Program-made: the position numbers and the translations under genes
Shown here: positions 1 through 9,967 of the stretch, piece after piece
Numbering within the stretch: the first letter of the stretch is position 1
How the letters are laid out: every line of letters begins with the position of its first letter
Notes under the pieces: model-generated
The model's input: only the letters and a program-made list of their open reading frames with translations
Databases searched by the model: none
Told to the model about the DNA's origin: nothing
From: Mycolicibacterium bacteremicum
GTDB lineage: Bacteria > Actinomycetota > Actinomycetes > Mycobacteriales > Mycobacteriaceae
NCBI RefSeq assembly: GCF_002086115.1
Contig: NZ_MVHJ01000007.1
Location: 209,990-273,989 of the forward strand
DNA length: 64,000 bases
Reading direction: 5' to 3'

Positions 1-1191
<1,191 letters not shown>

Positions 1192-1199
1192 GGCACACG

Positions 1200-3239
1200 A
1201 TGACTACACAGCTGTTCAGCGCCACGGGCGAGCACAGCGGCGGATTGTTCGACACGGTCCTGGTCGCCAACCGGGGTGAGATTGCCGTCCGCGTCATCCG
1301 CACACTGCGCGCACTGGGGATCACCTCGGTCGCCGTCTACAGCGACGCCGACGCCGGCGCCCGGCATGTCCGCGAGGCCGATATCGCGGTGCGCATCGGT
1401 CCGGCCGCGGCCCGGCTGAGCTACCTGGACATCGGGGCCATCGTCGATGCCGCCCGGCGCACCGGCGCCCAGGCCGTCCACCCGGGGTACGGATTCCTGG
1501 CCGAGAACGCGGATTTCGCGGCCGCTCTGGATGCCACGGGCATCGTGTTCATCGGCCCGCCGGTGAACGCCATCAAGACGATGGGCGACAAGATCGCGGC
1601 CAAGGCGGCGGTCTCGGAGTTCGATGTCCCGGTGGTGCCCGGCATCTCGCGACCCGGACTGACCGATGCGGACCTGATCGCCGGCGCACCCGAGGTGGGC
1701 TTCCCGGTCCTGGTGAAACCGTCCGCGGGCGGCGGCGGCAAGGGCATGCGGGTGGTGCACGACGCCGCCGACTTACCAGGCGCGCTGACCTCCGCGCGGC
1801 GCGAAGCGGCCTCGGCGTTCGGTGACGACACGCTGTTCCTGGAACGGTTCGTGTTGAATCCCCGGCACATCGAGGTGCAGGTGCTCGCCGACCAGCACGG
1901 CAATGTGATCCACCTCGGTGAGCGGGAATGCAGTCTGCAGCGGCGCCATCAGAAGGTCATCGAGGAGGCGCCGTCCCCGCTGCTGGACGCGGCCACCCGC
2001 GCCCGCATCGGCGAGGCCGCCTGCAACACCGCCCGCAGCGTCGATTACACCGGGGCGGGCACGGTGGAGTTCATCGTCTCGGCCGACCGGCCCGACGAGT
2101 TCTTCTTCATGGAGATGAACACCCGGCTGCAGGTCGAGCATCCGGTGACCGAGATGGTCACCGGGGTGGATCTCGTCGAACAGCAGGTCCGCATCGCCGC
2201 CGGCGACCCGTTGCACATCGCTCAACAGGACGTCACGTTGACCGGGCACGCCATCGAGGCGCGGGTGTACTCCGAGGACCCCGGCAGCGGGTTCCTGCCG
2301 ACCGGCGGAACGGTCCTCGACGTCGTCGAACCGGCGGGCGATCACGGATACTGCACCGCGCGGGTCGATTCCGGGATCTATCCGGGCACGGTGGTCGGCA
2401 GCGACTACGACCCGATGCTCGCCAAGGTGATCGCCCACGGTCCGGACCGGGCCGCTGCGTTGCGGGGCCTGGACCGCGCGCTGTCGGGAACCGCCGTCCT
2501 CGGGGTCACCACCAACATCGACTTCCTGCGCTTCCTGCTCGCCGATGCCGATGTGCGGGCGGGCCGACTCGACACCGGGCTGCTGGATCGACGGCTGCCG
2601 GATTACGCCGCACCCCAGGCAGATGACATCGACCTGATCGCCGCCGCGTCCTACCGGTGGCTGCAGGCCTGGCAGGACCGCGACGACAATGTATGGTCGG
2701 TCCCGTCGGGCTGGCGTACCGGTGCGCACGCACCGACCGTCGCACGGCTGGGGGCGGGGGAGCGTGTCGAGCATGTCAGCCTCACGGGCGTGCCCGAATC
2801 GGCAACGGCCACCGTCGAACACGGGCAGACCTACGAGATCCGCGCTGCCCTGTCCGGTCGGGTGCTCACCCTCAACGTCGACGGGCTGCGCACCGAATAT
2901 GTTGCTGCCGCCGACGGCGCCGATATCTGGCTGGCCGGTCCGGCCCGCACCGTCGTGGTACACGAGGTGCGTGAGGCACCGGTACGCGCCGACGACGAGC
3001 ACGCGGGCGACGCCGAACTGCACAGCCCCATGCCGGGATCGGTGGTCGCCGTGGGTGTCGACGACGGAGCCGGTGTGACCGCGGGCGAGGTCGTCGTCAC
3101 CGTCGAGGCGATGAAGATGGAGCACGCGCTCAAGGCGCCGGTCGACGGTGTCGTGGAGCTACTCGTCGCCGTCGGCGACCAGGTCAAGGTCGGGCAGCCG
3201 CTGGCCCGCATCACCGCAAGCAAGGAGTCCGAACAATGA
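1200..3239 (+). CDS. accA1: Methylcrotonyl-CoA carboxylase alpha subunit (biotin carboxylase plus biotin carrier)
   Basis: The 679-residue protein has an N-terminal biotin carboxylase/ATP-grasp region (glycine-rich [11 protein letters not shown] near residue 175; [13 protein letters not shown]) and a C-terminal biotinyl domain with EAMKMEH, the lysine being about residue 639. It carboxylates its own biotin with ATP and bicarbonate and serves the beta subunit encoded upstream. I chose ATG 1200 because TGAGG at 1189-1193 sits 6 nt upstream. A GTG at 1188 would add four residues and overlap the accD1 stop. The stop overlaps the next start as ATGA. Confidence 0.93.
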   Translation: MTTQLFSATGEHSGGLFDTVLVANRGEIAVRVIRTLRALGITSVAVYSDADAGARHVREADIAVRIGPAAARLSYLDIGAIVDAARRTGAQAVHPGYGFLAENADFAAALDATGIVFIGPPVNAIKTMGDKIAAKAAVSEFDVPVVPGISRPGLTDADLIAGAPEVGFPVLVKPSAGGGGKGMRVVHDAADLPGALTSARREAASAFGDDTLFLERFVLNPRHIEVQVLADQHGNVIHLGERECSLQRRHQKVIEEAPSPLLDAATRARIGEAACNTARSVDYTGAGTVEFIVSADRPDEFFFMEMNTRLQVEHPVTEMVTGVDLVEQQVRIAAGDPLHIAQQDVTLTGHAIEARVYSEDPGSGFLPTGGTVLDVVEPAGDHGYCTARVDSGIYPGTVVGSDYDPMLAKVIAHGPDRAAALRGLDRALSGTAVLGVTTNIDFLRFLLADADVRAGRLDTGLLDRRLPDYAAPQADDIDLIAAASYRWLQAWQDRDDNVWSVPSGWRTGAHAPTVARLGAGERVEHVSLTGVPESATATVEHGQTYEIRAALSGRVLTLNVDGLRTEYVAAADGADIWLAGPARTVVVHEVREAPVRADDEHAGDAELHSPMPGSVVAVGVDDGAGVTAGEVVVTVEAMKMEHALKAPVDGVVELLVAVGDQVKVGQPLARITASKESEQ

Positions 3240-4396
3240 GTGATTACCTGTCCACGGGCACACTGCCCGACGACTACGCCCAGCTGGCCAAGACCGTGCG
3301 TGACTTCGCGCAGAGCGTCGTGGCGCCGGTGGCCGCCAAACATGATGAGGAGCACAGCTTCCCGTACGAGGTCGTCGACGGTATGGCCGAGATGGGCCTG
3401 TTCGGCCTGCCGTTCCCCGAGGAGTACGGCGGCATGGGTGGCGACTACTTCGCGCTGTGCCTGGCGTTGGAGGAACTCGGCAAGGTCGACCAGAGCGTGG
3501 CCATCACCCTGGAAGCCGGTGTGTCCCTGGGCGCCATGCCCGTCTACCGGTTCGGCAACGACGCGCAGAAGCAGCAGTGGCTGCCGCTGCTGGCCAGCGG
3601 CAAGGCCCTGGGTGCCTTCGGGCTCACCGAGGCCGGCGGCGGCAGCGATGCCGGCGCCACCAAGACCACCGCCAAGGAGGACGGCTCGGACTGGGTCATC
3701 AACGGCTCCAAGCAGTTCATCACCAACTCCGGAACCGATATCACCAAGCTGGTCACCGTCACGGCCGTCACCGGTGAGACCGCGGGCAGGAAGGAGATAT
3801 CGGCCATCCTGGTTCCGGTTCCGACCCAGGGGTTCACCGCCGAACCGGCCTACAACAAGGTCGGCTGGAACGCCTCGGACACCCATCCGCTCAGCTTCGA
3901 TGACGTGCGTGTGCCGCAGGAGAATCTGCTCGGCGCCCGCGGCCGCGGGTATGCCAATTTCCTGAGCATCCTCGACGAGGGCCGCATCGCGATCGCCGCG
4001 CTGTCGGTGGGCGCCGCCCAGGGATGCGTGGACGAGTGCGTGAAGTACGCCAAGGAACGCGAGGCATTCGGCGCGGCGATCGGCACATACCAGGCGATCG
4101 CCTTCAAGATCGCCCGGATGGAGGCACGCGCCCACGTCGCCCGCACCGCCTACTACGACGCCGCCGCACTGATGCTGGCGGGCAAGCCGTTCAAGAAGGC
4201 GGCGTCGGTGGCCAAACTGGTGTCCAGTGAGGCGGCCATGGACAACGCCCGCGACGCCACTCAGATCTTCGGTGGCTACGGGTTCATGAACGAGTACTCG
4301 GTGGCCCGCCATTACCGCGACTCCAAGATCCTCGAAATCGGCGAGGGGACAACCGAAGTGCAGCTGATGCTGATCGCGCGGGGGCTGGGTCTGTGA
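3236..4396 (+). CDS. fadE19: Acyl-CoA dehydrogenase, FadE19-type (probable isovaleryl-CoA dehydrogenase)
   Basis: This 386-residue protein is standard acyl-CoA dehydrogenase length. It shows the FAD/substrate motif [13 protein letters not shown], the middle-domain sequence ending in [16 protein letters not shown], and the C-terminal [19 protein letters not shown] and [10 protein letters not shown] segments. Start ATG 3236 overlaps the accA1 stop (ATGA), implying translational coupling. Placement between MCC subunits and the lyase suggests oxidation of isovaleryl-CoA to 3-methylcrotonyl-CoA. The exact short-branched-chain substrate is inferred from context. Confidence 0.9.
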   Translation: MSDYLSTGTLPDDYAQLAKTVRDFAQSVVAPVAAKHDEEHSFPYEVVDGMAEMGLFGLPFPEEYGGMGGDYFALCLALEELGKVDQSVAITLEAGVSLGAMPVYRFGNDAQKQQWLPLLASGKALGAFGLTEAGGGSDAGATKTTAKEDGSDWVINGSKQFITNSGTDITKLVTVTAVTGETAGRKEISAILVPVPTQGFTAEPAYNKVGWNASDTHPLSFDDVRVPQENLLGARGRGYANFLSILDEGRIAIAALSVGAAQGCVDECVKYAKEREAFGAAIGTYQAIAFKIARMEARAHVARTAYYDAAALMLAGKPFKKAASVAKLVSSEAAMDNARDATQIFGGYGFMNEYSVARHYRDSKILEIGEGTTEVQLMLIARGLGL

Positions 4397-4893
4397 TGAG
4401 TGACCAGACGCCGAAGCGAACGGTCGAGCAGCGCGGGCTGTGGTTCGAGGAGTTCGAGACCGGGGTGCTCTACCTGCACCGCCCCGGCCGTACGATCACC
4501 GAGGCCGACAACGTCCTGTTCACCACCTTGACGATGAACACCCAGGCATTGCATCTGGACGCGGCATTCTCCGATGCGTTGCCCCCGTTCAACCAGCGGC
4601 TGGTGAACTCCATGTTCACCCTGTCGACGCTGGTCGGGCTGTCGGTGGCGCAGTTGACCCAGGGCACCATCGTCGGCAACCTCGGGTTCTCCGAGATCGC
4701 GTTCCCCAAGCCGCTCTTCCACGGTGACACGCTCTACGCCGAATCCGAGGTCGTCGACAAGCGGGAATCCAAGAGCCGTCCGGGCGAGGGGATCGTCACC
4801 TTCTCCCACGTCGGCCGCAACCAGCACGGTGACATCGTGGCGACCGCATCGCGAAAGACGATGGTGCGCAAGAAGCCTCAGGAGGATCAGTGA
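4393..4893 (+). CDS. MaoC-like hot-dog dehydratase domain protein (Rv2499c-type)
   Basis: The 166-residue protein matches the single hot-dog MaoC-dehydratase-like family recalled as Rv2499c, always found between fadE19 and the citE-like gene. Features are an N-terminal WFEEFETGV segment, TMNTQALHLD and the FPKPLFHGDTLYAESEV strand. The family hydrates or dehydrates CoA thioesters, so 3-methylglutaconyl-CoA hydration is a plausible but untested role. GTG 4393 overlaps the fadE19 TGA. ATG 4396 immediately after is an equally good start. Confidence 0.85.
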   Translation: MMSDQTPKRTVEQRGLWFEEFETGVLYLHRPGRTITEADNVLFTTLTMNTQALHLDAAFSDALPPFNQRLVNSMFTLSTLVGLSVAQLTQGTIVGNLGFSEIAFPKPLFHGDTLYAESEVVDKRESKSRPGEGIVTFSHVGRNQHGDIVATASRKTMVRKKPQEDQ

Positions 4894-5702
4894 CGATCGC
4901 CAGCAACGGTCCGGCGTGGATCTTCTGCCCGGCCGACCGCCCCGAACGCTTCGCCAAGGCGGCGGCCGCCGCCGATGTCGTCATCCTCGACCTGGAGGAT
5001 GGCGCCGGTGACAAGCCCGCCGCGCGGAAGGCGATCGTCGACACCCCGCTGGATCCGGCCCGCACCGTCATCCGGATCAACCCGCACGGCACCGACGACC
5101 AGCGGCTGGATCTGGAGGCCCTGGGTCGCACCGGCTACACCACCGTGATGCTGCCCAAATGCGAGGCGCCCGATCAGGTGACCGCGCTGGCGCCGTTGGA
5201 GGTGGTCCTCATCGTCGAGACACCGCTGGGCGCGCTGAACGTGGTCGAGACGGCCGCCGCGGCCAACACCATCGGCGTCATGTGGGGTGCCGAGGACCTG
5301 TTCGGTTCACTCGGCGGCACCGCCAACCGTTTCCCCGACGGGACCTACCGGGAGGTCGCCAAGCACGTCCGGTCCCAGTCACTGCTGGCTGCCAAGGCCT
5401 ACGGCAAGCTGGCGTTGGATTCGGTGTACATCGACATCAAGGATCTCGAAGGGCTGCGGCGCGAGACCGACGACGCCGTCGCCGTCGGCTTCGACATCAA
5501 GGTGGCCCTGCACCCGACGCAGGTGAGCGTGATCCGAGACGGGTACGCGCCCACCGGGGAGCAGGTCGAGTGGGCGCGACACGTTCTGGCCGCCGCGACG
5601 AACCACCGGGGTGCATTCGCCTTCGAGGGCATAATGGTGGATGCCCCGGTACTGCGGCGGGCGGAGCGGATAGTCCAGCTTGCGCCTCACCCCGGTAGCT
5701 AG
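4890..5702 (+). CDS. citE: CitE-like beta-hydroxyacyl-CoA lyase
   Basis: The 270-residue TIM-barrel HpcH/HpaI-CitE family protein shows FCPADRPERF, the metal-ligand region ILDLEDGAGD, IVETPLGALNVVE, MWGAEDLFGSLGG and a C-terminal LHPTQVSVI segment. No citrate lyase alpha or gamma genes are nearby, so it is not a citrate lyase subunit. The M. tuberculosis homologue Rv2498c is reported to cleave HMG-CoA and citramalyl-CoA, which fits the last step of leucine degradation and itaconate breakdown. GTG 4890 follows GGAGGA (4881-4886) and overlaps the preceding stop. The name citE follows M. tuberculosis usage. Confidence 0.88.
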   Translation: MTIASNGPAWIFCPADRPERFAKAAAAADVVILDLEDGAGDKPAARKAIVDTPLDPARTVIRINPHGTDDQRLDLEALGRTGYTTVMLPKCEAPDQVTALAPLEVVLIVETPLGALNVVETAAAANTIGVMWGAEDLFGSLGGTANRFPDGTYREVAKHVRSQSLLAAKAYGKLALDSVYIDIKDLEGLRRETDDAVAVGFDIKVALHPTQVSVIRDGYAPTGEQVEWARHVLAAATNHRGAFAFEGIMVDAPVLRRAERIVQLAPHPGS

Positions 5703-5797
5703 CCGGCGCCCCTGACCAGGGGGTCGCACGACCGCCTCTGTGCCGAGCACCTCGAGGAAACGGCGGCCGAACATGCCGCCACCCTGAAGGAGGCGGT

Positions 5798-6865
5798 ATG
5801 GCTGTCATTTCTGCACCCCTACAACTGGTCGGTGCCGATGGCGCCCCGACCTCCGAGACGCGCTATCGACGCGATCTGCCACCCGAGACGTTGAGTTGGC
5901 TCTACGAGCTGATGGTGCTGACCCGCGAGCTCGACACCGAGTTCGTGAACCTGCAGCGGCAGGGTGAGCTGGCGCTCTACGCGTCCTGTCGGGGGCAGGA
6001 GGCGGCCCAGGTCGGAGCTGCGGCATGCCTGCGTAAAACCGACTGGCTGTTTCCCCAGTACCGCGAGCTCGGCGCGTTCCTGACGCGCGGTATCGCGCCG
6101 GCGCAGATGGGCGCGGTGTGGCGCGGATCGTGGCACGGCGGGATGTCGTTCACCGACCGGTGCTGCGCGCCGATATCCATTCAGATCGGCACCCACGGAC
6201 TGCACGCCGTGGGCGCGGCGATGGCCGCCCAGCGCCTCGGTGAGGACTCGCTCACGGTGGCGTTCATGGGCGACGGCGCCACCTCCGAGGGCGATGCGCA
6301 CGAGGCCCTGAACCTGGCCGCGGTGTTCGCCGCGCCCACCGTGTTCTTCATCCAGAACAACCAGTTCGCCATCTCGACGCCGGAGCGCCGCCAGCACGCG
6401 GCGATCTCGCTGGCCGATCGCGCCGCCGGATACGGCATGCCCGCGGTGCGCGTCGACGGCAATGACGTGCTGGCCTGCTTCGCCGTGATGGCCGAGGCGG
6501 CCCAGCGGGCCCGCGACGGTGGCGGACCGACGTTCGTCGAGGCGGTCACCTATCGAATGGGACCACACACCACCTCCGATGACCCCACCCGCTACCGCGC
6601 CGACGCAGACGTCCAGGACTGGGCCGCCCGTGACCCGATCGCCCGGTACACCGCCTATCTGCGAGCGACCGGAGACCTGACCGACCGGCTCGAGGAGCGA
6701 GTTGGCGCCAAGGCGGCGCGGATGCGAACGGAACTGCGAGCGGCGCTGGTCGGCGCGCCCGACCCCGATATCGCCGAGGTGTTCGACACCGTCTATCACG
6801 ACATCACCCCGGAGCTGGCCCGCCAACGCGAGGAGTTGCTCGTCGAACTGGGGAAGGAGTCCTGA
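5798..6865 (+). CDS. bkdA: Branched-chain 2-oxo acid dehydrogenase E1 alpha
   Basis: The 355-residue thiamine-diphosphate E1 alpha protein has a ThDP motif beginning FMGDGATSEGDAHEALNLA and ending near FFIQNNQFAIS. The C-terminal segment TYRMGPHTTSDDPTRY is the conserved region that carries regulatory serines in mitochondrial homologues. ATG 5798 follows AAGGAGG at 5787-5793. About 95 nt separate it from the lyase gene, with only a short CCCCT/AGGGG hairpin (5709-5722) between, so it could be a separate transcript or the same operon. With the next two genes it forms the complex that oxidatively decarboxylates leucine, isoleucine and valine keto acids to acyl-CoAs. Confidence 0.92.
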   Translation: MAVISAPLQLVGADGAPTSETRYRRDLPPETLSWLYELMVLTRELDTEFVNLQRQGELALYASCRGQEAAQVGAAACLRKTDWLFPQYRELGAFLTRGIAPAQMGAVWRGSWHGGMSFTDRCCAPISIQIGTHGLHAVGAAMAAQRLGEDSLTVAFMGDGATSEGDAHEALNLAAVFAAPTVFFIQNNQFAISTPERRQHAAISLADRAAGYGMPAVRVDGNDVLACFAVMAEAAQRARDGGGPTFVEAVTYRMGPHTTSDDPTRYRADADVQDWAARDPIARYTAYLRATGDLTDRLEERVGAKAARMRTELRAALVGAPDPDIAEVFDTVYHDITPELARQREELLVELGKES

Positions 6866-6866
6866 C

Positions 6867-7898
6867 ATGACACAGATCATCGAACGACCGGCCATGGGCG
6901 ACTTCGGAGAACCCCGACCGGCACTGCTCACGTTGACCGTGGCGCAGGCCATCAATCAGGGCTTGCACGACGCCATGTCTGCCGATGAGCGGGTCCTGGT
7001 GTTCGGCGAGGACGTCGCGCGACTGGGCGGGGTATTCCGGGTGACCGACGGTCTGGCCGAAACATACGGGGAACAGCGGTGTTTCGATACGCCGTTGGCC
7101 GAGTCGGCGATCATCGGTATCGCGATCGGGATGGCGATCCGCGGTTTCGTCCCGGTGCCGGAGATCCAGTTCGACGGCTTCTCGGCCCCCGCCTTCGACC
7201 AGATGGTCAGCCATCTGGCCAAGTACCGGATGCGTACGCACGGTGATGTCGACATGCCGGTGACGGTGCGCATTCCGTCGTTCGGGGGAATCGGTGCGGT
7301 CGAACACCATTCCGAGTCCACCGAGACATACTGGTTGCACACCGCGGGACTGAAGGTGGTCGTGCCGTCGACGCCGTCGGATGCCTATTGGCTGCTGCGA
7401 CAATCGATCAGCTGCCCGGATCCGGTCATCTATCTGGAACCCAAGCGACGGTACTGGACCAGGGGAACCGTCGACACCGAGGCCGCACCGCTGCCATTCG
7501 GGCGCGCCGCCATCCGTCGCCCCGGTGAACACGTCACGGTGCTGACCTACGGCGGCCTGGTCGACACCGCCGTCAACGCCGCCGAGTTGGCGGCCGAGCG
7601 CGGTGTCGGCATCGAGGTCGTCGACCTGCGGACGCTGAATCCGCTGGACTTCGACACCATCGCCGAGTCGGTGCGCCGGACCGGCAGGTGCGTGGTGATG
7701 CACGAGGGTCCGCGCACGCTGGGTTTCGGTGCCGAACTGGCGGCGCGCATCTCCGAAGAGTTGTTCTACGACCTGGAGGCCCCGGTGCTGCGCGCCACCG
7801 GGTTCGACACCCCGTACCCACCGGCGCGGCTGGAAAAGTTGTGGCTACCCGGAGTGGATCGGCTGCTGGACTGCGTCGAGAAGGTGGTGGACCAGTGA
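6867..7898 (+). CDS. bkdB: Branched-chain 2-oxo acid dehydrogenase E1 beta
   Basis: The protein is 343 residues from ATG 6867, preceded by GAAGGAG at 6853-6859. An upstream in-frame extension to 6702 exists but would lie inside bkdA and is rejected. Recognisable segments are [47 protein letters not shown] and the C-terminal [11 protein letters not shown] transketolase-C signature. It pairs with E1 alpha in an alpha2beta2 enzyme. It starts one base after the bkdA stop and ends overlapping the bkdC start (GTGA). Confidence 0.92.
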   Translation: MTQIIERPAMGDFGEPRPALLTLTVAQAINQGLHDAMSADERVLVFGEDVARLGGVFRVTDGLAETYGEQRCFDTPLAESAIIGIAIGMAIRGFVPVPEIQFDGFSAPAFDQMVSHLAKYRMRTHGDVDMPVTVRIPSFGGIGAVEHHSESTETYWLHTAGLKVVVPSTPSDAYWLLRQSISCPDPVIYLEPKRRYWTRGTVDTEAAPLPFGRAAIRRPGEHVTVLTYGGLVDTAVNAAELAAERGVGIEVVDLRTLNPLDFDTIAESVRRTGRCVVMHEGPRTLGFGAELAARISEELFYDLEAPVLRATGFDTPYPPARLEKLWLPGVDRLLDCVEKVVDQ

Positions 7899-9001
7899 GC
7901 GGCTACGAGTTCCGGGTTCCCGACCTGGGCGAGGGGCTGGAGGAGGCCACCATCACGGGCTGGGCCGTGGCGGTGGGTGACACGGTGGAGCTGAACCAGG
8001 TGCTGTGCACCTTGGAGACCAACAAGGCCGAGGTGGAGATACCCAGTCCACATGCCGGTCAGATCGCCGAACTCGGTGGCGCGGTCGGGGACACGCTGGC
8101 CGTCGGCGCACTGCTGGTACGGATCGGGGCGGACGAGTCTGCCGGGCCCGGGCCGGTCCTGGTGGGCTACGGCGCCGATGACCGGCTGGACGGATCCCGG
8201 CGGGTGCGCGCGAAGCCGTCCACCCGAAAGTTGGCTCGCACGAACGGTGTTGATCTGACCTCGCTGAAGCCGGCCGGGCCGGACGGCATCGTCACGCGCG
8301 ACGACGTGCTGGCCGCAGCGGCAACCCCGGACATGATGGCGCTGTCCGGTGTACAGACCGAGATGGCCAAGCGGATGGTGCTCTCGCGCAGCAGAATCGC
8401 CGACGCGCATGCGTCTGTCCAGGTGGACGGAACTGCGCTGCAGCAGCTTTCGCACCGTCTGCAGATCACCCCGTTCGTCCTCGCATTGCGGCTGTTGGCG
8501 CTGGTGTTGGGGCGGCATCCGATGCTCAATGCGACGTGGGTGGACACCGCCGACGGTCCGCGGATCCATCGGCATGCGTCGGTGCACCTGGGCGTCGGGG
8601 TGGCTACGCCGCGCGGGCTGCTGGTACCGGTGGTCACCGACGCGCAGCAGCGCAGCACCCGCGCGCTCGCCGCAGAAGTGACGCGGCTGATCGACGGGGC
8701 GCGCGGCGGGACGTTGCGTCCGGGCGAACTGATGGGGTCGACGTTCACGGTGTCGAATTTCGGGGCGCTCGGCCTGGACTCGGGCGTGCCGGTGATCAAC
8801 TATCCGGAGGCGGCGATCCTGGGCATGGGGTCGTTGAAGCCGCGGCCCGTGGTCATCGACGGTGCGGTGCTGGCCCGCCCGACGATGGAGCTGACCTGCG
8901 TCTTCGATCATCGAATCGCCGATGGCGCACAGGCGGCCGCGTTCCTGACCGATCTGCGGGACCTGATCGAGGCGCCCGAGATGGCGCTGGCCGACCTCTA
9001 G
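7895..9001 (+). CDS. bkdC: Branched-chain 2-oxo acid dehydrogenase E2 (lipoyl acyltransferase)
   Basis: The protein is 368 residues from GTG 7895, which overlaps the E1 beta stop. Domain order is one N-terminal lipoyl domain with the lipoylated lysine in [13 protein letters not shown] (about residue 40), a peripheral-subunit-binding segment around residues 105-145 ([17 protein letters not shown]), and a catalytic domain ending in [15 protein letters not shown], which carries the HxxxDG active-site motif. No E3 gene is present, so dihydrolipoyl dehydrogenase must be supplied from elsewhere, as in M. tuberculosis. The stop overlaps the convergent hydratase gene by four bases. Confidence 0.92.
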   Translation: MSGYEFRVPDLGEGLEEATITGWAVAVGDTVELNQVLCTLETNKAEVEIPSPHAGQIAELGGAVGDTLAVGALLVRIGADESAGPGPVLVGYGADDRLDGSRRVRAKPSTRKLARTNGVDLTSLKPAGPDGIVTRDDVLAAAATPDMMALSGVQTEMAKRMVLSRSRIADAHASVQVDGTALQQLSHRLQITPFVLALRLLALVLGRHPMLNATWVDTADGPRIHRHASVHLGVGVATPRGLLVPVVTDAQQRSTRALAAEVTRLIDGARGGTLRPGELMGSTFTVSNFGALGLDSGVPVINYPEAAILGMGSLKPRPVVIDGAVLARPTMELTCVFDHRIADGAQAAAFLTDLRDLIEAPEMALADL

Positions 9002-9750
9002 CGTTTCTTGGCCGCGGCGAGGCGGCTCTGGAACTCCGGGGACTCGATGGATCGCGCCTGCGGGGTGATCTCGACGTCCACGGCAATGGCGTGCTGCTCG
9101 CTGTCCACGACGCCTGGATTGGCGGTGGCGCGCATGGAGGCCTTGGTGGCGATCACCACGTCGCGCGGCGCGCCGGCCGGCCCGCCGGCCAGTTCACGGG
9201 CCGCGGCCACCGGGTCGTCGGCCACGTCGAGGGCCAGCCCATAGCGGACCGCCTCCTGCGCGTCGAAGCGCTTACCGAACAGCAGCGCGGCGCGGGCAAC
9301 CTGCGGTCCGACCCCACGCTGCAGCATCCAGGTGGCGCCGCCGCCGGGATGAATGCCCAGCTTCTGGAAGCGTGGGTCGAAAAGTGCTGCCGGACCGGCG
9401 ATCCGGACATCGGCGGCGAGCGCCAGGTTCAGGCCGGCGCCGACGGCGGCGCCGTTGACCGCCGCGATGGTCGGCAGGGTGCAGTTCGCGACGGCCAGGA
9501 AGCCGTCGTAGATGATGCGCAGTCCGTCCTCGGCTGCCTCGCCGAGGGCGGTCAGGTCGGCGCCGGCGCAGAACGCCTTGCCTGCGCCGGTGACGATGAC
9601 CGCGTGCACATCGGCGTCGGCCTCGGCGGCCTGGACTGCGGCGCGCAGGCCGGCCGACATCTCGGCGGTGACCGCATTGCGCCGGTCGGGATCGTTGACG
9701 GTGATGGTCGCGATGCGATCGGCGATGTCGACGAGGACGAGGTCGGTCAT
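8998..9750 (-). CDS. Enoyl-CoA hydratase/isomerase family protein
   Basis: The 250-residue crotonase-fold protein starts at ATG 9750. Motifs are [33 protein letters not shown] (oxyanion-hole strand) and [20 protein letters not shown], where the usual second glycine region is retained. It converges on bkdC with a four-base stop overlap. EchA14 (Rv2486) lies near this locus in M. tuberculosis and may be the equivalent. Position suggests hydration of a branched-chain enoyl-CoA such as methylglutaconyl-CoA, which is inference. A larger frame running upstream to 10107 is non-coding. Confidence 0.85.
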   Translation of the reverse strand: MTDLVLVDIADRIATITVNDPDRRNAVTAEMSAGLRAAVQAAEADADVHAVIVTGAGKAFCAGADLTALGEAAEDGLRIIYDGFLAVANCTLPTIAAVNGAAVGAGLNLALAADVRIAGPAALFDPRFQKLGIHPGGGATWMLQRGVGPQVARAALLFGKRFDAQEAVRYGLALDVADDPVAAARELAGGPAGAPRDVVIATKASMRATANPGVVDSEQHAIAVDVEITPQARSIESPEFQSRLAAAKKR

Positions 9751-9870
9751 GGCGTTCAGGCTACGGTCCGGGCGATATCGCGGGGCCGCGAGGTCGTGAT
9801 CGGCGTAGGCCCAGCTTTCGGCCCGTTTCGGGGCCGTTCTGTCACGGGCCCGGATCTCCTTTGCATCGGA

Positions 9871-9881
9871 ACGGTAACCGT
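9871..9881. promoter_or_regulatory. Perfect odd palindrome in the divergent hydratase/repeat-protein intergenic region
   Basis: ACGGTAACCGT is a perfect 11-bp inverted repeat centred on A9876, extended by GGA on the left and TCC on the right. It lies between two divergent promoters (start codons at 9750 and 9968) and resembles a TetR-type operator. No regulator gene adjoins it in the window, so the protein that binds it is unknown. Confidence 0.35.
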
Positions 9882-9967
9882 CCCGTTTGGCGCGCCGGAG
9901 AGTTTCATCCGTGTCATTTACCTTCTTCCCTGACTGCAACGTCAATTTGAAAACGCTTGGGGATGAC

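Noticed and set aside
1773..3125. Long minus-strand open frames opposite accA1, and similar ones opposite pepN, gdh, citE and tig
   Set aside because: High GC content removes stops in antisense frames; the products have no recognisable domains and conflict with well-identified genes.
5709..5722. CCCCT/AGGGG hairpin between citE and bkdA as a terminator
   Set aside because: Only five base pairs and no T-run; too weak to call.
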